Source: a candidate division CSSED10-310 bacterium
Lineage (GTDB): Bacteria > CSSED10-310
Length of the DNA: 35,584 nt
Direction of reading: 5' to 3'
NCBI GenBank assembly: GCA_003558985.1
Contig: PWNJ01000190.1
Span: 1-35,584, forward strand
Numbering within the stretch: the stretch's first letter is position 1; each line of letters opens with the position of its first letter. This document shows, piece by piece, positions 26,874 to 34,242 of the stretch. Under the pieces are notes generated by a model that was not told the DNA's origin, ran no database searches, and saw only the letters and a program-made list of their open reading frames with translations. The position numbers were made by a program, and so were the translations under genes.

Positions 26874-27910
26874 GCCTGATCACCTTCATTGGATGTATTA
26901 TGTTTACTTATAACAGTCTCTATATTGTTTAAAAGAGCTTCTATATTTTTGGATGTTACGGATGATATATCAAAAAAACTCCAATTGTTTTGATCTGCCA
27001 TTGCCCTAAGTGTCTGAATTCTGTTTTTACCAGTCAGATCAGAGGCCACATCAGTTTTAGTTGCAACCAGAGCAGAAATTCTGGGCAGCAAATCGGGATT
27101 GAATTTCTCCAGTTCATTAAGCAGCAAAGGTATGGCTTTTTCCGGTTCTGGTACTGCTTGTATTGATACATCAATCATGAGCAGAATAATTGCGGTTCGT
27201 TCAATATGTCTTAAAAACTGATCCCCAATGCCCTTGCCTTCATGCGAACCTTCAATAATTCCGGGTATATCGGCAATTATAAACTCTCGGCCATCTCCTC
27301 GGTGAACAACCCCCAAATTCGGTGTTAATGTGGTAAATGGATAATCAGCTATTTTTGGTTTTGCATTTGATACAACCGAAATAAATGTAGATTTCCCGGC
27401 ATTTGGAAAACCAGCCAGCCCAACATCGGCAATTAGCTTTAAATCCAGTCTCGATGTCATTGATTGACCAGATTCTCCCGGCTGCGCAAACCTGGGAGTC
27501 TGATGAGTTGCGGTTGCAAAATGAGCATTCCCCTTGCCTCCTCTGCCACCTTTGGCAAGTACATATGATTGTTCAGGTTTCGTTAGATCAACCAGCAGTT
27601 CACCAGTTTCATGATTAAACACCATAGTTCCGGCTGGCACGGGAATAAAACAGTTTTTACCATCAGCGCCTGTGCATTTGGCTTTTCCACCCGGCTTGCC
27701 ATTACCTGCTTTGAAAACCTTTTTATACCTGAAATCCAATAATGTCTTTTTCTGCCTGGAAACTTGAATAATTACATCGCCGCCCTTGCCGCCGTCACCT
27801 CCATCAGGACCTCCGCGAGGAATATACTTTTCGCGACGAAAACTTACACTTCCAGCTCCGCCTTTACCAGCGTAAACTTCAATGATTGCCTGATCTGCAA
27901 ACGTAATCAT
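26870..27910 (-). CDS. obgE: Obg-family GTPase, 50S ribosome assembly
   Basis: A 346-residue essential-type GTPase that binds the 50S subunit. The N-terminal glycine-rich Obg fold (1-158; GGPDGGDGGKGGDV, GNGKPGGKAKCTGADG) precedes the G domain: P-loop GFPNAGKST (G1), DYPFTTLTPNLG (switch I), DIPGIIEG (G3) and TKTD (G4). The domain order and length are normal for forms without a long C-terminal extension. The ATG at 27910 has AGGTGGGG upstream. It lies 50 bases after rpmA and overlaps nadD by 4 bases. Confidence 0.97.
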   Translation of the reverse strand: MITFADQAIIEVYAGKGGAGSVSFRREKYIPRGGPDGGDGGKGGDVIIQVSRQKKTLLDFRYKKVFKAGNGKPGGKAKCTGADGKNCFIPVPAGTMVFNHETGELLVDLTKPEQSYVLAKGGRGGKGNAHFATATHQTPRFAQPGESGQSMTSRLDLKLIADVGLAGFPNAGKSTFISVVSNAKPKIADYPFTTLTPNLGVVHRGDGREFIIADIPGIIEGSHEGKGIGDQFLRHIERTAIILLMIDVSIQAVPEPEKAIPLLLNELEKFNPDLLPRISALVATKTDVASDLTGKNRIQTLRAMADQNNWSFFDISSVTSKNIEALLNNIETVISKHNTSNEGDQA

Positions 27911-27960
27911 AACCCCACCTTGCCTGTGTCAGGGCTCTCGGAGGGGAAATACCGGTCGGA

Positions 27961-28218
27961 TCAGTCCTGAGCAGAAACAATATTTATGTATCTGCGACCT
28001 CTTCGCCTGATTATTTCGACTTTCCCCGTTTCCTTCGCAAACAGAGTATCATCACCGCCTCGACCAACATTAGTTCCTGGATGAAAACGTGTACCCCTTT
28101 GCCGAACAAGAATATTGCCTGCCAGAACATACTGACCGTCGCCACGTTTTAAACCCAAACGCTTACTGTGACTGTCACGGCCATTTCTGGAACTTCCACC
28201 ACCTTTTTTATGAGCCAT
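27961..28218 (-). CDS. rpmA: 50S ribosomal protein L27
   Basis: An 85-residue L27 beginning [16 protein letters not shown], the N-terminal tail that reaches toward the peptidyl-transferase centre. There is no N-terminal extension before AHKKG, so the Prp-cleaved form of Firmicutes does not apply. [18 protein letters not shown] and [17 protein letters not shown] are standard. The ATG has AAGGAGG 8 bases upstream. It follows rplU by 12 bases. Confidence 0.98.
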   Translation of the reverse strand: MAHKKGGGSSRNGRDSHSKRLGLKRGDGQYVLAGNILVRQRGTRFHPGTNVGRGGDDTLFAKETGKVEIIRRRGRRYINIVSAQD

Positions 28219-28230
28219 TGGAAGTCCTCC

Positions 28231-28545
28231 TTATTGATGAACAATATCGTCTATGCGGATTCGAGTGCAAAACTGACGATGACCCTGAAGCCGACGATAC
28301 CGTTTTTTTGGTTTCATTTTAAATACTCGTACCTTTTTATCGCGAAACTGATCCAGAATCGTAGCAGTTACCATTGCACCTTCAATATAAGGTTTTCCCG
28401 TGTTGATGTTATCGCCATCTGCAATCAGCAATACCCGGTCAAGATTAACCGTATCACCCGTTTGCTCAGGCAGTTTCTCAATTGAAAGAACAGTATTTTT
28501 TTCAACGCGATATTGTTTTCCACCAGTTTCAATAATAGCAAACAT
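28231..28545 (-). CDS. rplU: 50S ribosomal protein L21
   Basis: A 104-residue L21: MFAIIETGGKQYRVEKN at the start, a central LLIADGDNINTGKPYIEGA region and the C-terminal KPKKRYRRLQGHRQ rRNA-binding motif with FCTRIRIDDI. The start is the ATG at 28545, with GGAGG 8 bases upstream; an in-frame ATG at 28584 would add 13 residues absent from L21 proteins and lies in the leader. It is the first gene of the rplU-rpmA-obgE-nadD-surE unit. Confidence 0.98.
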   Translation of the reverse strand: MFAIIETGGKQYRVEKNTVLSIEKLPEQTGDTVNLDRVLLIADGDNINTGKPYIEGAMVTATILDQFRDKKVRVFKMKPKKRYRRLQGHRQFCTRIRIDDIVHQ

Positions 28546-28553
28546 TTTTTTAT

Positions 28554-28582
28554 CCTCCAGAGGCACATACAAGAGGAGCCTC
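28554..28582 (-). promoter_or_regulatory. rplU leader with alternative pairings around the Shine-Dalgarno
   Basis: On the minus strand GAGGC (28578-28582) can pair with GCCTC (28560-28564). Alternatively CTCC (28575-28578) can pair with GGAG of the Shine-Dalgarno (28554-28558). The two pairings share base 28578 and are mutually exclusive. The leader is about 40-45 bases long. Autoregulation by L21 is an inference. Confidence 0.35.
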
Positions 28583-28595
28583 AATGCAACCGCGT

Positions 28596-28624
28596 AGCAT
28601 AGGGCTTCATATAACAGTTGTCAA
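28596..28624 (-). promoter_or_regulatory. Promoter of the rplU-rpmA-obgE operon
   Basis: On the minus strand a perfect TTGACA (28619-28624) lies 17 bases from TATGCT (28596-28601). It predicts a start about 45 bases before the rplU ATG. Confidence 0.75.
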
Positions 28625-28724
28625 CGAAAATTCTTTCATAATTTAGTTTCCCAACTCATGTCAGAAATTTCAACAAGTTGAATAACACACTCAATTAAAC
28701 ACTTCAAGCAACTTCGCATATCGA

Positions 28725-28753
28725 TTGACATAAAACAATTGTAATGATAATAG
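28725..28753 (+). promoter_or_regulatory. Promoter of the rsfS operon
   Basis: A perfect TTGACA (28725-28730) is followed after 17 bases by TAATAG (28748-28753). Transcription would start near 28760, giving a leader of about 42 bases before the proposed rsfS AUU start. It is divergent from the rplU promoter, with about 100 AT-rich bases between. Confidence 0.75.
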
Positions 28754-28769
28754 TTTCTGGGCTAATAAC

Positions 28770-28844
28770 ATGGCTGTTGTCAAAGCTGTCTGGAGGCTGT
28801 TATTACATTTAAAGATAAAATTCATTTTCTTGTTACTGTATTAA
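28770..28844 (+). other. Possible 24-codon leader ORF overlapping the rsfS start
   Basis: An ATG about 10 bases after the predicted transcription start opens a short frame (24 codons ending in LLLY, TAA at 28842-28844). It runs out of frame across the rsfS start. It has only a weak GGG upstream. It may be chance, an attenuating leader, or the remains of a frameshifted rsfS start. Confidence 0.25.
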
Positions 28845-29185
28845 GAGAAAAAAATGCTGAAAACATTTCAGGTTTTGATTTAACGAAACTTGATGGTGTC
28901 ATTATTGACGGTTTCATTATTTGTTCCGGGCTGTCTGAAAGACATGTTGCATCTATTGCTGAACATGCAAAAACCAGGTTAAAAGAAGTCGGTGAGCCCA
29001 TCAGCCATATTGAGGGTGACAAGTTTAATCAATGGGTTCTGGTTGATTGCAGTGACATTGTTTTACATATTTTTCTTGATCAGATCAGAGAATTTTATCG
29101 GTTGGAAGATCTTTGGGCCCATGCAGAAACAATTGAAATTTCAGATGATGGAACACCCATAAAACCCCGGGTGGATGAAATGTGA
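28802..29185 (+). CDS. rsfS: Ribosomal silencing factor RsfS, apparent AUU start
   Basis: RsfS (YbeB/Iojap) binds L14 on the 50S subunit and blocks subunit joining. The 127 residues contain LREKNAENISGFDL, IICSGLSERHVASIAEHAK, the EGDKFNQWVLVDCSDIVLHIF block and REFYRLEDLW, all hallmarks of the family. The frame has no ATG, GTG or TTG between the upstream stop (28766) and this domain. GGAGG at 28792-28796 sits 5 bases before ATT 28802, and starting there gives 22 residues up to the conserved N-I/D-I point, the same as in E. coli RsfS. AUU is thus the likely start; CTG 28790 is less likely as it precedes the Shine-Dalgarno. The stop overlaps the next gene by 4 bases (GTGA). A sequence error (ATG to ATT) is possible. 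Confidence 0.9.
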   Translation: MTFKDKIHFLVTVLREKNAENISGFDLTKLDGVIIDGFIICSGLSERHVASIAEHAKTRLKEVGEPISHIEGDKFNQWVLVDCSDIVLHIFLDQIREFYRLEDLWAHAETIEISDDGTPIKPRVDEM

Positions 29186-30129
29186 AAAAGGCAAAACCGG
29201 ATTTTATAACTCAGGACCCGAATCTATTATCAATACTCAGTACAGCAAAACAAGTTGCGCCGTATAACACAAATGTCTTTTTAACCGGCGAAAGCGGCAC
29301 TGGCAAGGATCTGCTTGCACAATACATTCATGCCTGCAGTCCCAGATCTGTCCGGACTTTTGTAAAAATTGATCTTTCTGCTACACCTGAAACTCTGATT
29401 GAAAGTGAATTATTTGGCCACGTAAAAGGTGCATATTCCGGAGCACACCAGGATCGAGACGGCCGACTGAAAGCCGCTAATGGCGGCACGGTCTATCTGG
29501 ATCATATTAACGAACTGAATCAGCCTGTTCAGGCACGTTTGACCCGAGTATTGCAGGAACGTGAGTTTGAACCGCTCGGATCCAATATTCCGACAACCGT
29601 GGATATCCGGATTGTCGCTTCTTCAAGATATGATCTGGGAAGCTTGGTACAATTGGGCAAGTTTCGCGAAGATTTGTATTTTCGGTTAAGTGTCATGCCT
29701 ATCCATCTGCCACCACTAAGAAAACGTCCTGGAGATATACCATTATTGGCAAAGTATTTTCTGGAAAAGCATGCACAAATGTATGACAAGTCTGTACCTC
29801 GAATGGACACCGAAACAGTGGATCTGCTGTGTGCCTATCATTGGCCCGGCAATGTAAGAGAATTGCAAAATCAGATGGAACGCCTTGTAGTATCATCAAA
29901 TGACTCAGAAAATATCACTCCACAACAACTTCACCTCGAATTCGACTGTATCTCCGAATCGTCTCTGGAGATTCTTGCTGATCAAAATCTGAGTCTTGAT
30001 CAAATCGAAAAACTGTATATTCTTAAAGTACTTACGAAAACAAGAGGTAATAAATCAAAAGCAGCGCAAATTCTTGGAATAAACCGAAAAACTCTGCTCG
30101 AAAAAAGAAAAAAATTCAATCTGAAATAA
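29182..30129 (+). CDS. Stand-alone sigma-54-type AAA+ protein with Fis-like HTH, altered Walker B
   Basis: A 315-residue NtrC-family protein without any receiver, GAF or PAS domain. The AAA+ core has Walker A GESGTGKD (36-43), a sigma-54-contact loop GAYSGA (83-88) in place of GAFTGA, and Walker B GGTVYLDHI (101-109), in which the usual catalytic Glu after Asp107 is His108. FREDLYFRLSV and the arginine-finger region are normal, HWPGNVRELQN forms the sensor II block, and residues 291-315 form a Fis-type helix-turn-helix (KSKAAQILGINRKTLLEKRK). The GTG start overlaps the rsfS stop. It may activate sigma-54 promoters weakly, or act as a DNA-binding oligomer without normal ATP turnover. The likely target is unknown; a prepilin gene follows at 77 bases. 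Confidence 0.9.
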   Translation: MKKAKPDFITQDPNLLSILSTAKQVAPYNTNVFLTGESGTGKDLLAQYIHACSPRSVRTFVKIDLSATPETLIESELFGHVKGAYSGAHQDRDGRLKAANGGTVYLDHINELNQPVQARLTRVLQEREFEPLGSNIPTTVDIRIVASSRYDLGSLVQLGKFREDLYFRLSVMPIHLPPLRKRPGDIPLLAKYFLEKHAQMYDKSVPRMDTETVDLLCAYHWPGNVRELQNQMERLVVSSNDSENITPQQLHLEFDCISESSLEILADQNLSLDQIEKLYILKVLTKTRGNKSKAAQILGINRKTLLEKRKKFNLK

Positions 30130-30150
30130 TCTGTCATCGAGCTGGAAATC

Positions 30151-30179
30151 TTGACTTTTAAGTAAATTACTGCCATAAT
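30151..30179 (+). promoter_or_regulatory. Promoter of the prepilin gene
   Basis: TTGACT (30151-30156) is 17 bases from CATAAT (30174-30179), a sigma-70-type arrangement. I do not see a -24/-12 (GG-N10-GC) sigma-54 element in the 77 bases, so the adjacent AAA+ protein is not obviously the regulator of this gene. Confidence 0.55.
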
Positions 30180-30206
30180 TAACAAGACTGTTATGGAGGG
30201 CGCAAT

Positions 30207-30791
30207 ATGTTATCAAAACTCAAAAACAGACATGGTTTTACGCTTCTTGAACTTATGATTGCCATGTCAGTTCTTGCCGTTGCATTAATGGGCATATTAC
30301 CATTCTTCTTTTATGCACAAGCTCAAATTAAAGAGGCCACAATTACCAATATTGCCTTAAGCCTGATACAGCAAAAAATGGAACGTATCGGTCAATTGGA
30401 ATACGATATGATCCACTATATGGATGCTCCGTTTTATCCTGATACGGCAACTCAATATTCATATATCTTACCTGAACGAAATCAACCGCCCTGTACCTTG
30501 ATGACACCAAATCCGTGTGGTTTCCAGGAATGGTGTAACTGTCTTGTTGATATTATTGAAACGCACGGATACTATTTTACACGCCTGATAAATATTGATG
30601 ACCCCAGAAATTGGGCATCACTAAACTTTCCGGATGCGCTCTGTGAGGAGTGCGGCTACTCAACAGGCCTGTATCTACCCAATCTGGATACAAAAGGCGT
30701 AACTATTGAAGTCAGATGGAACACTCCACGAGGGGAGCAATTTGTTCGTTCACGGACAATGATCTATGACAACGCAGAGTTTGTCCTTTAG
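30207..30791 (+). CDS. Type IV prepilin-like protein (PilV/pseudopilin type)
   Basis: A 194-residue class III signal-peptide protein. Residues 1-10 (basic leader ending in Gly10) precede FTLLELMIAMSVLAVAL, with Glu15 at position +5 after the prepilin peptidase site; the hydrophobic helix then runs to about residue 37. The globular part has six Cys, clustered as PPC, NPC, WCNC and LCEEC, suggesting disulfides or a metal site, which is unusual for this family. It would be a minor pilin or pseudopilin of a type IV pilus or type II secretion system, but no other pilus gene is in the window. The ATG has GGAGGG about 7 bases upstream. It converges with the reductase gene (18 bases apart), and I see no terminator between them. 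Confidence 0.88.
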   Translation: MLSKLKNRHGFTLLELMIAMSVLAVALMGILPFFFYAQAQIKEATITNIALSLIQQKMERIGQLEYDMIHYMDAPFYPDTATQYSYILPERNQPPCTLMTPNPCGFQEWCNCLVDIIETHGYYFTRLINIDDPRNWASLNFPDALCEECGYSTGLYLPNLDTKGVTIEVRWNTPRGEQFVRSRTMIYDNAEFVL

Positions 30792-30808
30792 AGTTTCTTT
30801 ATAAGAAA

Positions 30809-31942
30809 TCAAACATTCCAGAAATAAAGACGCCATGGTATTGGCAAGTTCCTAACAAATGCAGTATATCCATCGGTTTGCGATAATGCGCGTGAAAACT
30901 CCTTTAAAATAAAAGGTTTCTTTTCAGCAAGATAAAACATCATTTGGCGCATACCATATACAATAGAGGCCAACCGTTTTGATATAATCAGTTCACGCCC
31001 GACTTTTTGCATCAGCTCTGTTCGATAATTTGAATAATCCGGGACATATTTGTGCGTGTTTACCACTACCCATTGTCCTGCAATCTCACCACTGACCAAA
31101 GCATAGTATAAACCTTCCCCCAAAAATGCATCCACCAAACCAGCCGCATCACCAGCCAGCAATACTCGATTACCCGATATATAATTACTAATAGTGAAAA
31201 GGGGCAATAAATGACCGCATTGCCTGGTAATTTGAAGTGTTTGAGTGTTCTTTGTCAAATGCATGAGCATCTTGTTGAATGCGTGGTCGATTTGCGCCCG
31301 GTTTACATAATTGCCGGCTACACCTACAGATATCGATTCTTTTTTCGGAAATATCCAGCCATATCCTTTATAAGAGCAACTCAGGTCAAAATGAACTGTC
31401 CGGGCTAATTCTTTATCGTCTGAATCCGGTATTTCAACTTCTGCTTCCCAGGCCGGTAACGAAGGTTGTCGGCGTGAATGCAATGCTTTTCTTGCAGTAC
31501 TATTCACACCATCACAACCAATAACAAAACGCGCCTTTAAATTTCCACGCGTCGTTCTAACAATGACACCACCCGACTCAACTTGCAAAGATTTCACCCG
31601 ACAATCTTCCATCACCTCTGTCCCAACCTGAATTGCCCGACGTAGCAAAGCTGTATCGAGTGTCTCACGTTTTGAAGTTATCATAACCGGTTCGGAATCC
31701 GTAAGATCTATGTGTTTATTCATTCCCATATAAATTCGTATTGAATGCACTTTCTGCTCCAGATACTCACTTTCATGCATTGGTAACAGTCTGCAAGCAC
31801 GCGCAGTTAAACCCGCTGCACATGGCTTGTGTCGCGGGAAAACGGCCTTGTCAATTCCCAAAACGTTCAAACCCTGCTCAGATGCAATTCGGGCCGCAGT
31901 GCTTCCAGCCGGACCCAATCCAATAACAATAACATCTCGCAT
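30809..31942 (-). CDS. Geranylgeranyl reductase family FAD-dependent oxidoreductase
   Basis: A 377-residue flavoprotein. It has a Rossmann VIGLGPAGSTAA FAD site (about 5-17), an FPRHKPCAAGLTARA block like the PCGGGL motif of the family, a central ARFVIGCDGVNSTARK and the second FAD motif VLLAGDAAGLVDAFLGEGLYYAL. Relatives saturate isoprenoid chains (archaeal lipids, chlorophyll phytyl, menaquinone tails) or act on other substrates; in this Gram-negative background a quinone side chain is a reasonable guess. I chose ATG 31942 because GGGAG lies 8 bases upstream; ATG 31948 is only 2 bases from it, and longer frames run into the ruvX leader. It is divergent from ruvX. Confidence 0.85.
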   Translation of the reverse strand: MRDVIVIGLGPAGSTAARIASEQGLNVLGIDKAVFPRHKPCAAGLTARACRLLPMHESEYLEQKVHSIRIYMGMNKHIDLTDSEPVMITSKRETLDTALLRRAIQVGTEVMEDCRVKSLQVESGGVIVRTTRGNLKARFVIGCDGVNSTARKALHSRRQPSLPAWEAEVEIPDSDDKELARTVHFDLSCSYKGYGWIFPKKESISVGVAGNYVNRAQIDHAFNKMLMHLTKNTQTLQITRQCGHLLPLFTISNYISGNRVLLAGDAAGLVDAFLGEGLYYALVSGEIAGQWVVVNTHKYVPDYSNYRTELMQKVGRELIISKRLASIVYGMRQMMFYLAEKKPFILKEFSRALSQTDGYTAFVRNLPIPWRLYFWNV

Positions 31943-31955
31943 ATTCATAACTCCC

Positions 31956-31983
31956 TTGCATATTCGCATTTTTACTATATGCT
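31956..31983 (+). promoter_or_regulatory. Promoter of the ruvX-mltG-tol cluster
   Basis: TTGCAT (31956-31961) lies 16 bases before TATGCT (31978-31983). GCATAT (31958-31963) and ATATGC (31977-31982) form an inverted repeat over the two hexamers, so a dimeric regulator could bind. It starts the transcript about 35 bases before ruvX. Confidence 0.5.
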
Positions 31984-32024
31984 TTCTCAGGGCATATTTG
32001 CCAGAAAAAAGACCTGGAGATGTC

Positions 32025-32441
32025 ATGACGCGGCTTATCGGCTTTGATTACGGAACACATCGAATTGGAATAGCTGTCAGTGATCCACTAAAGATAACTG
32101 CACAGCCTCTGCTTACTGTTAATGTGACAGTGAGTGATAAGCTTTCGGATGAGATAAAAAAAATACTTAAAGATATTGATTTTGATAAAATCATAGTGGG
32201 GTTGCCACTGAACATGAATGGAACTGAGGGTGATATAGCACACAAAGCTCGTCATTTTGCGCATCTTCTTGAGAACGAGTATGACGTACCGATTGTACTA
32301 TGGGATGAGCGCTTAAGCAGCCGTTCAGCAGACCGTGTTCTTCTGGAACATAATATGCGCCGCCGTAAACGCAAGCAAAATAAAGATGTTTTGTCAGCTG
32401 TCATAATTCTGCAAAATTATTTGGATTATCTTTCGGGTTGA
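32025..32441 (+). CDS. ruvX: RuvX/YqgF-family Holliday junction resolvase-like nuclease
   Basis: A 138-residue RNase-H-fold protein. GFDYGTHRIGIAVSD at the start carries the first catalytic Asp, IIVGLPLNMNGTEGD the second motif, and WDERLSSRSAD the Asp/Glu pair near the C-terminus. In bacteria YqgF is implicated in pre-16S rRNA maturation and resembles RuvC. The start is ATG 32025 with GGAG 6 bases upstream; the long upstream open frame is antisense to the reductase gene and is not coding. It is followed 5 bases later by mltG, the usual neighbour. Confidence 0.95.
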   Translation: MTRLIGFDYGTHRIGIAVSDPLKITAQPLLTVNVTVSDKLSDEIKKILKDIDFDKIIVGLPLNMNGTEGDIAHKARHFAHLLENEYDVPIVLWDERLSSRSADRVLLEHNMRRRKRKQNKDVLSAVIILQNYLDYLSG

Positions 32442-32446
32442 TCAAC

Positions 32447-33496
32447 ATGAAGCGGTCTGTAAGCTGTATCATCAAAATATTGCTTGTTTTCATTTTTTTC
32501 ATTGTTTTGGCTGGAATTGCTGCATTTTTTGTTTATCAGCAGTATCAGACTGAATTACATACGCCTGTTGATCCGGATGGTGAGTCCGTTGTGTTTATCG
32601 TACAAGATGGCTGGTCTTTAATAAAAACTGCCGTTGAACTGGAAAAAAACGGGTTGATAAATGATCATCGCGTTTTACAAGTGTATGCGCGTCTGGCGTC
32701 TGAACCCGTTGTTGTTAAAACAGGGGAATACATGCTTTCACCGTCTGAATCGCCACTGGCAATACTGAAGAAACTTGTATCGGGTGATGTGATAACCTAT
32801 TCGATAACATTTCCCGAGGGTCTGACAATTACAGAAATGGCTACTCGATGGGAATCGTCCGGATACGGTAGCAAAACCTCGTTTCTGGAAGCTGTATCGA
32901 ACTTTCGCCATCCACGAATCACATATCCCAAATCAGGATGGGAAGGATATCTGTTTCCCGACACATATGTTTTCAGCAAACCATTTAATGAAACACGTGT
33001 TGTTTCAATGATGATTGACCGGCTGGAAAATGTTCTTAGAAAAGAATGGCTGGCCGCAGCCGCGTCAGTTGATTTGAACTTGCATCAGATGCTCACTCTG
33101 GCATCACTAATCGAAAAAGAAACGCGTCACGATTCAGAAAAACCGCTGGTCTCATCCGTTTTCCATAATCGTCTCAAACGCGGCATGCTTCTTCAATGTG
33201 ATCCAACGGTAATTTATGCAATGGGAGATTTGTATCAGGGGCAATTGTTGCGTAAACATCTGTCATTTGACAGCCCCTATAATACTTACGTTTATCCGGG
33301 TTTACCTCCCGGTCCTATCGGAGCTCCGGGAGAAGTATCCATTAAAGCGGCGTGTTTCCCTGCAGAATCGAACTATTATTACTTTGTGGCTAATGCTGAG
33401 GGTGGTCACACATTCAGCCGCACATTGAGGGAACACAATCGAGCTGTTCGACGTTATCGAGAATGGTTGCATTCACAGCGAAGAACCGGTGGATAA
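32447..33496 (+). CDS. mltG: Endolytic murein transglycosylase MltG
   Basis: A 349-residue inner-membrane enzyme that cleaves nascent glycan strands in the periplasm. An N-terminal membrane helix (about 9-32) is followed by a LysM-like region and the YceG domain with the catalytic Glu in LASLIEKETRHDSEKP, then HNRLKRGMLLQCDPTVIYA and YNTYVYPGLPPGPIGAPGE. The ATG at 32447 follows the ruvX stop by 5 bases; a TTG at 32438 would overlap ruvX. The Shine-Dalgarno is weak, so coupling to ruvX is likely. 47 bases separate it from tolQ. Confidence 0.96.
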   Translation: MKRSVSCIIKILLVFIFFIVLAGIAAFFVYQQYQTELHTPVDPDGESVVFIVQDGWSLIKTAVELEKNGLINDHRVLQVYARLASEPVVVKTGEYMLSPSESPLAILKKLVSGDVITYSITFPEGLTITEMATRWESSGYGSKTSFLEAVSNFRHPRITYPKSGWEGYLFPDTYVFSKPFNETRVVSMMIDRLENVLRKEWLAAAASVDLNLHQMLTLASLIEKETRHDSEKPLVSSVFHNRLKRGMLLQCDPTVIYAMGDLYQGQLLRKHLSFDSPYNTYVYPGLPPGPIGAPGEVSIKAACFPAESNYYYFVANAEGGHTFSRTLREHNRAVRRYREWLHSQRRTGG

Positions 33497-33543
33497 AATA
33501 GTTCAAAAATGCAATTATACGATGATGTGTGAGGTAATTGATC

Positions 33544-34236
33544 GTGATTGAATCCATAACTTTAGGTAATAGTGTTCCAATGGGGCACAGCGTTGTCAAT
33601 CTGGTTGTCAATGCTGGTCCTTTGGCAAAAGTGGTATTGGTATTATTGCTTTTGTTTTCGCTCGGCTCCTGGGGAATAATGCTGGACAAATATCTGCAAT
33701 TTTCAAGACTGAAAAAAAACTCCTTCGAGTTTCTACGCTTGTTCAAACGTGCTGACAATCTGGAAGATCTCGCCTTCAGATTAAAAAAAACAAAATCCAG
33801 TCCCCTGAAAAGAATATTTTTAGCTGGTTATCGGCACATTCATCAAAAACCTGGCACTGATCCTGCGACCCCTGTTTTTACTCCCGAAAATCCAGCACGA
33901 ATGGATCTGGCTCTGGATGATGCGATCTTGACTGAGATACAGTTTCTTGAACAGCGTGTCACTTTTCTGGGCACCTGCGGAAGTATAACACCGTTTCTGG
34001 GACTCTTTGGAACAGTTTGGGGGATTATGACAGCCTTTCGTGGGATCGGAGTTGTCGGTTCAGCCAGCATAGCAGCGGTTGCACCGGGAATTGCTGAAGC
34101 TTTAATTACAACAGCAGCAGGTCTGGCGGCAGCAATTCCGGCAGTGATGGCTTATAACTATTTCCTGAATAAAATCAGATCTGCAAATATTATGTTTGAA
34201 AGATTTCGATCAAGTTTTCTTGCTCTTCTGGAGTAA
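33544..34236 (+). CDS. tolQ: TolQ/ExbB-family proton channel subunit
   Basis: A 230-residue inner-membrane protein of the proton-driven Tol (or ExbB) motor. Three hydrophobic helices are visible: about 24-50, then FLGTCGSITPFLGLFGTVWG and ITTAAGLAAAIPAVMAYNYF in the MotA/TolQ/ExbB domain. A large cytoplasmic loop lies between the first two. I start at GTG 33544, 9 bases after GAGG; a TTG at 33538 is too close to it. TolQ rather than ExbB is favoured because TolR, a TolA/TonB-like protein and a probable tolB start follow directly, but sequence alone cannot separate these paralogues. Confidence 0.9.
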   Translation: MIESITLGNSVPMGHSVVNLVVNAGPLAKVVLVLLLLFSLGSWGIMLDKYLQFSRLKKNSFEFLRLFKRADNLEDLAFRLKKTKSSPLKRIFLAGYRHIHQKPGTDPATPVFTPENPARMDLALDDAILTEIQFLEQRVTFLGTCGSITPFLGLFGTVWGIMTAFRGIGVVGSASIAAVAPGIAEALITTAAGLAAAIPAVMAYNYFLNKIRSANIMFERFRSSFLALLE

Positions 34237-34242
34237 CAGACG

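Noticed and set aside
28625-28724. CRISPR, attachment site or small RNA in the AT-rich gap between the rplU and rsfS promoters
   Set aside because: No repeats, spacers or stable hairpin with a T-tract seen; it looks like a plain divergent promoter region.
30130-30206. Sigma-54 (-24/-12) promoter for the prepilin downstream of the AAA+ gene
   Set aside because: No GG-N10-GC arrangement; a TTGACT/CATAAT sigma-70-type pair explains the region better.
31827-32024. N-terminal extension of ruvX (66 extra codons)
   Set aside because: It is antisense to the reductase N-terminus; ATG 32025 has a good Shine-Dalgarno and matches the family start.
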